DNA from: Heliocidaris erythrogramma
Lineage: Eukaryota; Echinodermata; Echinoidea; Camarodonta; Echinometridae
Reading direction: 5' to 3'
Assembly: GCA_025617745.1 (NCBI GenBank)
Contig: CM046870.1
Span: forward strand, 10,592,410 to 10,656,409
DNA length: 64,000 nt
In this document: piece by piece, positions 1 to 9,377 of the stretch
How positions within the stretch are numbered: position 1 is the first letter of the stretch
Layout of the letters: each line of letters opens with the position of its first letter
Translations under genes and position numbers: made by a program
Notes under the pieces: model-generated
Told to the model about the DNA's origin: nothing
Seen by the model: the letters and a program-made list of their open reading frames with translations, nothing else
Database searches by the model: none

Positions 1-92
1 CTTGATTATTGTGAGAAATATACGGTACGTTTGCGGTGATTAATCACAAACAGAGCTAGCGCCCGTGGATGTCCACGGGCTGTTTCTGCTAG
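1..92 (+). mobile_element. 3' end of a Helitron-like element, in the intron before exon 423-564
   Basis: A near-perfect hairpin (GCCCGTGGA, TG, TCCACGGGC; 61-80) is followed by 8 bases and then CTAG with T next, the hallmark of a Helitron 3' terminus (hairpin, CTRR, inserted before T). The same segment ends at 7577, 10716, 13860, 16986, 20122, 25525, 28229, 30933, 33639 and 39032 in the other units. A diverged copy in the opposite direction is at the window end (63887-64000), which shows it is a dispersed element. No Rep/helicase coding and no defined 5' TC end is seen. Confidence 0.5.
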
Positions 93-102
93 TCATGCTA
101 GT
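89..102 (+). mobile_element. Excision-type footprint CTAGT-CATG-CTAGT
   Basis: Where other units have a foldback element flanked by 5-bp CTAGT repeats, this unit has the two CTAGT copies separated only by CA and TG, the element's own terminal dinucleotides. Identical footprints are at 20119-20132, 25522-25535, 28226-28239, 30930-30943, 33636-33649 and 39029-39042. Confidence 0.65.
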
Positions 103-422
103 TGTTTATATTTTGTTAATTTTGTCTTGTTAGGGGTGGCTATTAATAAAAGTCATTCTCTAGGCCAGATTCCATACTTGAAAACAGACGAATAGTCTCA
201 TTGATCAAGATTCCATATGAATATACAAATTACAAAATTCGTATGATCTTCATGGGGAATGATCAATTTGATGCTTTAAAAAGTGAAATAAAATGTGTCT
301 TTCAAAGAAATCCGCATCACAATTCAGAAATGGATTCTGGCAAATTATTTGAATATAGAACAATTTCTTCCCGATGCATCTCATACGTCTCACTGCTGGC
401 TTTGTTTGCGTGTTTTATCTAG

Positions 423-1131
423 GTTACGGTAATTCCTGTGCAACAAACGGGCGGAACCGTGGGGAGAATCATCTTTAATCCAGCTCTTCCCTCCGTGCGT
501 AGTGTACGAGTGACATTCACGGAGTTTGTAAATGTATCCTTGAGTTTGCATGGTTGTAACGAAGGTAATTAGAAATTATGGAAAGGTAGAAGTTGGCATA
601 TTGAACATAAGATTCTGAACAAATCTTTTCATTTAACAATTTCGGATAATGATGATAATAGGCGTATGTTTTTGGCGCATTGTCAACGTAGAATTATTAA
701 ATTCAGTCCTTTTTGATATCCAACATGATAATTATGAACTTAAAAAGGTGAGATATCAAAATTGTTCTATATCGGTATTACGCATTTTTGTGCTTCCCGG
801 TAGGTACTGTTCCAACGACTGCCACACCTGAGTCAACAACTCAACCACGTAAGAACCCATCATAATTCTTCTTCATGTTGTAAATGTGATTTGGCCGGCA
901 ACTATAATGTTTGACAAATCATATCTGAAAGAAAGCATTAAAAATGAAAACACCTGCAGTATCTTATAATCAGATTCACTAGTGCAGATAAGTTTTGTGA
1001 AAGTAATTTATTTCACAATCATTTGTACTCTGGAATATTCATATAAAACATGCTGATAAATTATATGTTCATTTTTTATATGCTTCTAGCAACTACAAGA
1101 ACAACAACAATTGAGACGACAACGCCACCTG
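423..1131 (+). CDS. Module 0, C-terminal part only (exons 423-564, 804-848, 1090-1131)
   Basis: The 227- and 36-nt exons of this module lie before the window. Exon 423-564 (phase 0-1) follows a tttatctag acceptor and encodes the second half of a beta-rich module (VTVIPVQQTGG ... VRVTFTEF ... LHGCNE), with an NVS sequon and a closing Cys. Exon 804-848 (1-1) encodes GTVPTTATPESTTQP and exon 1090-1131 (1-1) TTRTTTIETTTPPG. Both are Thr/Pro linkers typical of O-glycosylated spacers. The closing VTF...LHGC pattern recalls the last strands of discoidin (F5/8 type C) or other galactose-binding-like jelly rolls, but the module is shorter than a canonical F5/8C domain. I treat that as a suggestion only. 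Confidence 0.75.
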
Positions 1132-1219
1132 GTAATAATCATTTCCATTACTTCGAAAGAAATAATTAATATGGGTGAAATATTAATCACATCTGTGTTA
1201 TGCGTGGACCTATATCAAT

Positions 1220-2357
1220 ACCCCCCCCCCCCCAAAAAAAAAAGAAGAAAAATACCCACATAATTCGTTAAAGCGGTCATTGTATATTATATTGAATTTA
1301 AGGTACCCAGTATTCAGCAAAATCGCTTATAATCGAACCATAAGTTTGAACTGAATACACTGATGGAGTCATAACTACAGATGTGATATTATCGAGATAT
1401 TCTGCTTATTGTAAGCCACTTGTTATTTATAGTAGATTGAACATATTCATGTTGTTTAATTTTGACAGGGTGCTACGATGAGCTAAACAGCTATGTTCTC
1501 AATGAAGTCATGTCTTACACTACACCAGTCACGTCAACGAGGGCAGATTTGACAGGAATTGAGATTACTTTTCCGACAGACGTTGACATAAATCTCTTGG
1601 TTTTTGCGAGCTCAGACGGTCAGCGGTACATAGATGTTACAGCAGATACCAATCTCAATACAACAGAAACTGATGACCTTATGACTGGCGAACAGGTAAT
1701 AATCATTTCAATTAACTTGACCGTGTTTAATTATGAATTGTACACCTTTCCTCTTTCGTGTTGTGTTTTCAGAAGAATCTTTATCTCCGCAGAGTTCTAA
1801 TCGGCGGGGTAATAAATGATTCCGTCTGACCAATCATCTATCTATATATATTACGCTAAGGATAAGGATTTGGGGCCTTTTTTTTGGGGGGGGGGGGTTG
1901 AATAGGCGCCTCCCCTGGCCCTTTCGGTCCCCACCTTTTGGTACCCACGGGCGGGAATGGTTCTTTGAGTGATGGGAGGCACTTCTTAAGGGCTGACGTA
2001 CGTGTCGTCCATATTTCATAAATTCTTCTTAAACATTGAATTTCAGGAGGGAGTAATAATTCTGCGAAGCCACGAAGCTGGGTTGTACCTTCAAGCCCAA
2101 CCCATACCCTTTACCTGTGAAGGGGAGAAACCTCAATTGGTGTATTGCAAAGAACAGCGTGACGTGTAGCCTACTAGCTCCAAAGGCCATATCCGCATGC
2201 ATGTATGGCTTTAATGTACGCGTCGCAACAACACATGTGTTATTAAGGAGCCCCCCCCCCCCCCGACCAAAAAAAAAAATGAATACGTATAGGATATTAA
2301 TCCCTTCTCCCCTTGCGCTGGGGGTGACGGGAGGCCAATGGTATGGGGGGGGGGGGG
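1220..2357 (+). repeat. Homopolymer tracts in the unit introns (C/A, T/G, C/A, G), shown for unit 1
   Basis: Each unit has a C-run followed by an A-run about 220 bases before the 227-nt exon, a T8-G10+ run after the 36-nt exon, a second C-run/A-run about 390 bases later, and a G-run about 80 bases after that. Lengths differ from copy to copy (for example 8 to more than 20 G in the last tract) while flanks are conserved. The rest of this intron (1809-2711) shows no exon I can support. Confidence 0.8.
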
Positions 2358-3420
2358 AATAGTAGGGAATAGTCAATCCATCGGTCCTTCCAAAATTAAA
2401 TAAAATTTTGCTCATTTTTGTATTCATGATTACAAGGGACGCTAATTATGCATGTTATGTTTTCATGGCCTTAATTTCTCTAAGTATTACCCTACAGAAA
2501 CATGGCAATATCAAAATCGCTCTTTCTAGCTCTATGGATATAGTACCACTTGAACATACTTACATCCATATCTTTTAGTCTTCATCAATAGGAACATGTC
2601 TTTTCTTCAAAAATCATGCAAGATTTGGATAAATAACACACGCTCACGTATTGTCTCATGTATTGCATCTCATACGTCTCACTGCTGGCTTTGTTTGCGT
2701 GTTTTATCTAGGTTACGGTAATTCCTGTGCAACAAACGGGCGGAACCGTGGGGAGAATCATCTTTAATCCAGCTCTTCCCTCCGTGCGTAGTGTACGAGT
2801 GACATTCACGGAGTTTGTAACTGTATCCTTGAGTTTGCATGGATGTAACGAAGGTAATTAGAAATGATGGAAAGGTAGAAGTTGGCATATTTAACATAAG
2901 ATTCTGAACAAATCTTTCCATTTAACAATTTCGGATAATGATGATAATAGGCGTATGTTTTTGGCGCATTGTCAACGTAGAATTATTAAATTCAGTCCTT
3001 TTTGATATCCAACATGATAATTATGAACTTAAAAAGGTGAGATATCAAAATTGTTATATATCGGTATTACGCATTTTTGTGCTTCCCGGTAGGTACTGTT
3101 CCAACGACTGCCACACCTGAGTCAACAACTCAACCACGTAAGAACCCATCATAATTCTTCTTCATGTTGTAAATGTGATTTGGCCGGCAACTATAATGTT
3201 TGACGAATCATATCTGAAAGAAAGCATTAAAAATGAAAACACCTGCAGTATCTTATAATCAGATTCACTAGTGCAGATAAGTTTTGTGAAAGTAATTTAT
3301 TTCACAATCATTTGTACTCTGGAATATTCATATAAAACATGCTGATAAATTATATGTTCATTTTTTATATGCTTCTAGCAACTACAAGAACAACAACAAT
3401 TGAGACGACAACGCCACCTG
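1469..3420 (+). CDS. Module 1 (exons 1469-1695, 1773-1808, 2712-2853, 3093-3137, 3379-3420)
   Basis: First complete module, 164 residues. Exon 1469-1695 begins GCYDELNSYVLNEV after a ttttgacag acceptor and runs to DDLMTGEQ at a gtaata donor. It has the opening Cys, an alternating hydrophobic pattern (IEITFPTDVDINLLVFASS) and an NTT sequon. The 36-nt exon 1773-1808 reads KNLYLRRVLIGG and ends at gtaata. Then come the closing half and the two Thr-rich exons. Differences from the other copies: Met for Ile in the first exon (NEVMSY), and Thr for Asn in exon 2712-2853 (VTVSL), which removes the NVS sequon. The intron before 2712 lacks about 425 bases present elsewhere. A linker with an RGD microexon follows. 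Confidence 0.75.
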
Positions 3421-3466
3421 GTAATAATCATTTCCATTACTTCGAAAGAAATAATTAATATGGGTG

Positions 3467-4158
3467 AAATATTAATCACATCTGTGTTATTGCGTGGACC
3501 TATATCAATACCCCCCCCCCCCCCCAAAAAAAAAAAAAAAAATACCCACATAATTCGTTAAAGCGGTCATTGTACATTATATTGAATTTAAGGTACCCAG
3601 TATTCAGCAAAATCGCTTATAATCGAACCATAAGTTTGAACTGAATACACTGATGGAGTCATAACTACAGATGTGATATTATCGAGATATTCTGCTTGTT
3701 GTAAGCCACTTGTTATTTAGATTTCATGATAAATACCATTGCATGGAGAACTATCACCTTAGGCCAATTTGTAGCACATACAGGTCGGTACTTTTGTACT
3801 CACCCGTTCCATATGCGTACAACGTGTAGCTTTGAACTCATCTTCAATGGAAACTGCCTGAACATTTTGATTATTTTTACTCTAGTATCTCTCATGCTTT
3901 CTAAGTGAGCCAAGTGAGGCTTTTCCATGCACTTTCAATTGCATCCTCTGTTGAAAATCGAAGGGAGTCTGCCTCTCTTGCAAAAAACATATGTACAAGC
4001 TACATCTTCCCTTGAATCTATTCCAAATATACTTTGTAGAGTGTGGTATTCTGTAATTAATATATACATGATTTTACAAGTGGGATACGTTTGTTAAGTT
4101 TACAATACTATAAATACCATGAAAGATATAATCCCTTCCGTCTTCTCTCATTCAACAG
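3467..4158 (+). other. Intron between module and linker; 250-bp segment also present before each 227-nt exon
   Basis: From aaatattaatcac to ttgttattta the intron matches the stretch that precedes the 227-nt exon (5950-6203 and equivalents). The linker segment is therefore flanked by direct repeats of about 250 bases. After 3720 the sequence is specific to linkers; nothing else is recognised. Confidence 0.6.
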
Positions 4159-4732
4159 AAACGACCGACAGAGGTGACACGGGTACGTAAAAATATTTAC
4201 TTACAAACATTTTATTGCCATTTGTTTTTCGATTCATAGGAACTTGAGTCAAAATGGGTTAACATCAACTGTTTTAATGGTACATTCTCATAAGCTTAAT
4301 ACTATTTCCCTATAGGACTGATATGGTGGACAGTACGTATTTCAGGTTATTATGAGAAGTGAAATCTTTGATCATGTTTGACGGACCAAATGAAAGGTCT
4401 TGACCATGTCATCATCATAAGGAAGATTGTGGTGCTTGGACAACACGGATCAGACCTGTTGAGCATAATGCTAGTCTTGTCGCACCCATTGAATTTTGGT
4501 TTAATATACGGCCGTCGAAATTGTAGGCCGTCGTTAAAATGAAAGGGTTCGCTTTTCATATTCAAATCCCTTCCTCACATGTATTTCCAATTTGATTTAC
4601 GATGTACATTTTTGTTGCATTTTTATTATTCCGGCGCTATAGAAACTACGACTGTAAGGAGGCGAACACCATCTACCACAACGCCCACAACATCAACCGC
4701 AACGACTACCACAGTGTCAACAACCACTTTGG
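4159..4732 (+). CDS. Linker A: RGD microexon 4159-4182 and Thr-rich exon 4643-4732
   Basis: The 24-nt microexon follows ttcaacag and ends at gtacgt. Read in the phase 1 forced by the preceding exon it gives (E)TTDRGDTG, containing Arg-Gly-Asp, the classical integrin-binding tripeptide. The 90-nt exon follows ctatag (weak pyrimidine tract) and ends at gtagga. It encodes about 30 residues, over half Thr/Ser, beginning TTTVRRRTPSTTTPTTS, a mucin-like stretch with a short basic start. Both exons are phase 1-1, so inserting or dropping either keeps the frame. The exons sit in a 2.2-kb segment (3720-5949) that replaces nothing and joins module 1 to module 2. Confidence 0.65.
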
Positions 4733-5090
4733 GTAGGATTTATGAATTTGGTTTAAAGTTATTGTCTAGGTATATGTTTTGGGAAAAGTAAGTTAAATTA
4801 AGTGGCTTCCATAGACATCTGACGTTGCATACTATTCTCGGAAGGCAAATGCAAAAATTGTACTACATCTTTTAACGCTGCTCTGTGCATTCGATGTGTA
4901 TATTTGCATCGTGCAGCTTTCAGCATAATTATATGGTTGGTCAGCAGATACCTATCCAACTGTCAGCTCTTGAAAAGACTTCTCAGCAGTTTCTGATTAT
5001 ATAGGGAGTCTTGGTGTACACAGACCCGCACTCGCTGTTGTAAATTGAGGGTTATTTGTCTCTCAGGTCTCTCTCACTAAATAGATATTG

Positions 5091-5128
<38 letters not shown>

Positions 5129-6239
5129 TGTCTTGTTTACCCAGGGTAGCCTCATCAGTACTAAATACTGTTCTCACTGACGGCCCTGCATATTATATAT
5201 CCTTCTTCGAATAACACGCTTTTCATGGACTCTCAGAAAAAAATCTAACTGCCGAATTTAAACATAGCGCTTTTTAAATTCTTCTCACCCAGGTTGTATT
5301 GTTACAGAGGAAAAAGCTAACGTTACTTAAAACAATGAAGACTCAACTTTTGTGAAACTGTGGCAGGACGTTGATTGCTATATTCTAATATGTTTCTATG
5401 ACAATCGACTTAAAAACCCTATAATCTCGAAAACACCTAATCGCATTATACATATTCTCAAAAACGTCGTAACATAACACTTCCCCTAATCGGACTCCAA
5501 AGTAAAGGTAAGATTTTAGTGGAAGAAAACTACAAATTCAGTCTCATATTTTAATTTTTTCAAAACCGGCTGGCAATAAGCCTAATTTCCCGTTATGTTC
5601 AGGCAGCCAATCAATATCTATTTAATATTTTGCGCGCTTTGTTCCTTTAGTTTCCGGTATATTGTTCGATTTCGGCTTTCTGTTCATTCTTGCGGTATAC
5701 TCCGATGAGTGCAAGACGGAAAGTTTTAGTATGTCTCTCCTTAACCCCGTTTTGCGATTCTGTAGTATTATACAGTTTTACAGTTTTTCATGCAGAAATG
5801 ACACCTTTTCAATCATCATCATGTTAAATTGCTCCTTTTCAAATTGGCATTTACTGATCTGGCAAGCTCTTGTGTACAAGAACGGAACCTTTTCCTTTTG
5901 AGGCTGAGTAGACTTTAAATAAGGATTTAAGCTTTTGCTACTCTGGGGAAATATTAATCACATCTGTGTTATGCGTGGACCTATATCAATACCCCCCCCC
6001 CCCCCCCCAAAAAAAAAAAAAAATACCCACATAATTCGTTAAAGCGGTCATTGTATATTATATTGAATTTAAGGTACCCAGTATTCAGCAAAATCGCTTA
6101 TAATCGAACCATAAGTTTGAACTGAATACACTGATGGAGTCATAACTACAGATGTGATATTATCGAGATATTCTGCTTGTTGTAAGCCACTTGTTATTTA
6201 TAGTAGATTGAACATATTCATGTTGTTTAATTTTGACAG
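4733..6239 (+). other. 1.5-kb intron after linker A
   Basis: Apart from the retroelement-like tail and the duplicated 250 bases at its end I recognise no exon or RNA. The open frame at 5662-5901 has no splice support and no domain features. The equivalent introns follow linkers B (22679-24187) and C (36197-37696). Confidence 0.5.
5092..5215 (-). mobile_element. Tail of a non-LTR-like retroelement with (ATT)n, repeated in each linker segment
   Basis: On the minus strand the sequence reads ...gaggctaccctgggtaaac, a few more bases, then an ATT microsatellite. This resembles 3' ends of non-LTR elements. Copies lie at about 23040-23160, 36558-36678 and 41931-42050, duplicated with the linker. The triplet run varies in length, and the last copy has a rearranged flank (ctctctctaataat). 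The family is not identified. Confidence 0.35.
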
Positions 6240-9037
6240 GGTGCTACGATGAGCTAAACAGCTATGTTCTCAATGAAGTCATTTCTTACACTACACCAGT
6301 CACGTCAACGAGGGCAGATTTGACAGGAATTGAGATTACTTTTCCGACAGACGTTGACATAAATCTCTTGGTTTTTGCGAGCTCAGACGGTCAGCGGTAC
6401 ATAGATGTTACAGCAGATACCAATCTCAATACAACAGAAACTGATGACCTTATGACTGGCGAACAGGTAATAATCATTTCAATTAACTTGACCGTGTTTA
6501 ATTATGAATTGTACACCTTTCCTCTTTCGTGTTGTGTTTTCAGAAGAATCTTTATCTCCGCAGAGTTCTAATCGGCGGGGTAATAAATGATTCCGTCTGA
6601 CCAATCATCTATCTATATATATTACGCTAAGGATAAGGATTTGGGGCCTTTTTTTTGGTGGGGGGGGGGGGGTTGAATAGGCGCCTCCCCTGGCCTTTTC
6701 GGTCCCCACCTTTTGGTACCCACGGGCGGGGAATGGTTCTTAGAGTGATGGGAGGCACTTAAGGGCTGACGTACGTGTCGTCCATATTTCATAAATTCTT
6801 CTTAAACACTGAATTTCAGGAGGGAGTAATAATTCTGCCAAGCCACGAAGCTGGCTTGTACCTTCATGCCCAACCCATACCCTTTACCTGTGAAGGGGAG
6901 AAACCTCAATTGGTGTATTGCAAAGAACAGCGTGACGTGTAGCCTACTAGCTCCAAGGCCATATCCGCATGCATGTATGGCTTCAATGTACGCGTCGCAA
7001 CAACACATGTGTTATTAAGGAGCCCCCCCCCCCCCTAACCAAAAAAAAATTGAATACGTATAGGATATTAATCCCTTCTCCCCTTGCGCTGGGGTGACGG
7101 GAGGCCAATGGTATGGGGGGGGGGGGGGGGGGATAGTAGGGAATAGTCAATCCATCGGTCCTTCCAAAATTAAATAAAATTTTGCTCATTTTGGTATTCA
7201 TGATTACAAGGGACGCTAATTATGCATGTTATGTTTTCATGGCCTTAATTTCTCTAAGTATTACCCTACAGAAACATGGCAACATCAAAATCGCTCTCTC
7301 TAGCTCTATGGATATAGTACTTCTTGAACATACTTATATCCATATCGTTTAGTCTTCATCAATAGGAACATGTCTTTTCTTCAAAAATCATGCAAGATTT
7401 GGATAAATAACACACGCTCACGTATTGTAAATACGTGTTGATAAAAAAAAATATATAACACTTTACCCGACTTTTTTTAAATTCACTTGATTATTGTGAG
7501 AAATATACGGTACGTTTGCGGTGATTAATCACAAACAGAGCTAGCGCCCGTGGATGTCCACGGGCTGTTTCTGCTAGTCAGTCAAGCCCAACTTCTGAAA
7601 ACCGAGCACAGGTATATACTCCGAAAACGGCGTATGAGTTTAGAGCCCTCATCGTTCAGTACGAGACAGTGTGTACAAAGGCATGTGGAAAATCTTGCAA
7701 AGTCAACCTACCAACGATATACATATTCTTAAAAATAATGCTGCGTGTCAATTATCTTCAAAATCCTTGAATGATTCGTCATATGAAATGACTTTCAAAT
7801 GACAATCATTTGAAATAAATATATCCGCAGCATTATTTTTGAAAAATATATTAACAACAGCAGGTCGACACTGCACGATTTTGCCCATGCCTTTTGTACA
7901 CACTGCCTCGCACTGAACGATGAGGGCTCTATATTCATCTTGATCTATACGCCGTTTTCGGAGTATATACCTGTGCTCGGTATTCCGGAGTTGGGTCTGA
8001 CTGCTAGTTGTTTATATTCTGTTAATTTTGTCTTGTTAGGAGTGGCTATTAATAAAAGTCATTCTCTAGGCCAGATTCCATACTTGAAAACAGACGAATA
8101 GTCTCATTGATTAAGATTCCATATGAATATACAAACTACAAAATTCGTATGATCTTCATGGGGAATGATCAATTTGATGCTTTAAAAAGTGAAATAAAAT
8201 GTGTCTTTCAAAGAAATCCGCATCACAATTCAGAAATGGATTCTGGCAAATTATTTGAATATATAACAATTTCTTCCCGATGCATCGCATACGTCTCACT
8301 GCTGGCTTTGTTTGCGTGTTTTATCTAGGTTACGGTAATTCCTGTGCAACAAACGGGCGGAACCGTGGGGAGAATCATCTTTAATCCAGCTCTTCCCTCC
8401 GTGCGTAGTGTACGAGTGACATTCACGGAGTTTGTAAATGTATCCTTGAGTTTGCATGGATGTAACGAAGGTAATTAGAAATTATGGAAAGGTAGAAGTT
8501 GGCATATTGAACATAAGATTCTGAACAAATCTTTCCATTTAACAATTTCGGAAAATGATGATAATAGGCGTATGTTTTTGGCGCATTGTCAACGTAGAAT
8601 TAATAAATTCAGTCCTTTTTTATATCCAACATGATAATTATGAACTTAAAAAGGTGAGATATCAAAATTGTTATATATCGGTATTACGCATTTTTGTGCT
8701 TCCCGGTAGGTACTGTTCCAACGACTGCCACACCTGAGTCAACAACTCAACCACGTAAGAACCCATCATAATTCTTCTTCATGTTGTAAATGTGATTTGG
8801 CCGGCAACTATAATGTTTGACGAATCATATCTGAAAGAAAGCATTAAAAATGAAAACACCTGCAGTATCTTATAATCAGATTCACTAGTGCAGATAAGTT
8901 TTGTGAAAGTAATTTATTTCACAATCATTTGTACTCTGGAATATTCATATAAAACATGCTGATAAATTATATGTTCATTTTTTATATGCTTCTAGCAACT
9001 ACAAGAACAACAACAATTGAGACGACAACGCCACCTG
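6240..9037 (+). CDS. Module 2 (exons 6240-6466, 6544-6579, 8329-8470, 8710-8754, 8996-9037)
   Basis: Same five-exon layout. The intron between 6579 and 8329 carries the Helitron-like end and a complete 425-bp foldback element (7579-8003). The protein keeps Ile in NEVISY and Asn in VNVSL, so both N-glycosylation sequons are present. Confidence 0.75.
7579..8003. mobile_element. Foldback MITE, 425 bp, copy 1 of 4
   Basis: Begins CAGTCAAGCCCAACT and ends AGTTGGGTCTGACTG, flanked by CTAGT at 7574-7578 and 8004-8008. The arms are inverted over more than 100 bases (for example TATATACTCCGAAAACGGCG against its complement), and a second, inner inverted pair (TAAAAATAATGCTGCG) continues towards the centre. 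No transposase; the 60-codon frame inside is part of an arm. The superfamily is unassigned (5-bp target duplication, CAGTCA ends). Confidence 0.8.
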
Positions 9038-9377
9038 GTAATAATCATTTCCATTACTTCGAAAGAAATAATTAATATGGGTGAAATATTAATCACATCT
9101 GTGTTATGCGTGGACCTATATCAATACCCCCCCCCCCCCCCCAAAAAAAAAAGAAGAAAAATACCCACATAATTCGTTAAAGCGGTCATTGTATATTATA
9201 TTGAATTTAAGGTACCCAGTATTCAGCAAAATCGCTTATAATCGAACCATAAGTTTGAACTGAATACACTGATGGAGTCATAACTACAGATGTGATATTA
9301 TCGAGATATTCTGCTTGTTGTAAGCCACTTGTTATTTATAGTAGATTGAACATATTCATGTTGTTTAATTTTGACAG

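Noticed and set aside
201..422. 73-codon open frame repeated before each 142-nt exon
   Set aside because: It ends exactly on the TAG of the acceptor tttatctag and starts in intron; it has no domain character. It is intron read-through.
649..831. 60-codon frame before the 45-nt exon
   Set aside because: Wrong frame for the Thr-rich exon it overlaps, mostly intron; a shadow.
1462..1800. 112-codon open frame repeated in each unit as a separate small gene
   Set aside because: It begins at TTG inside the splice acceptor, reads the 227-nt exon, then runs through a good gtaata donor into intron. Only the exon part is kept.
2047..2166. Possible extra phase-0 exon (EGVIILRSHEAG ... FTCEGEK) after a tttcag in each unit
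   Set aside because: It is open for 40 codons and repeated, but the pyrimidine tract is weak, donors (gtgtat, gtgacg) are poor, and it would add unpaired Cys to the module. Copy 1 shows two replacements against one silent change. Transcript data would decide.
4350..4565. Minus-strand 71-codon frame in linkers and a related one at 62054-62401
   Set aside because: The similarity between them is real but follows intron homology. Frame shifts and lack of any known motif argue against coding.
6802..7008. Minus-strand 68-codon frame (MCCCDAYIEAIHACG...) in every unit
   Set aside because: Conserved only because the whole intron is duplicated; it has no start context, splice support or domain.
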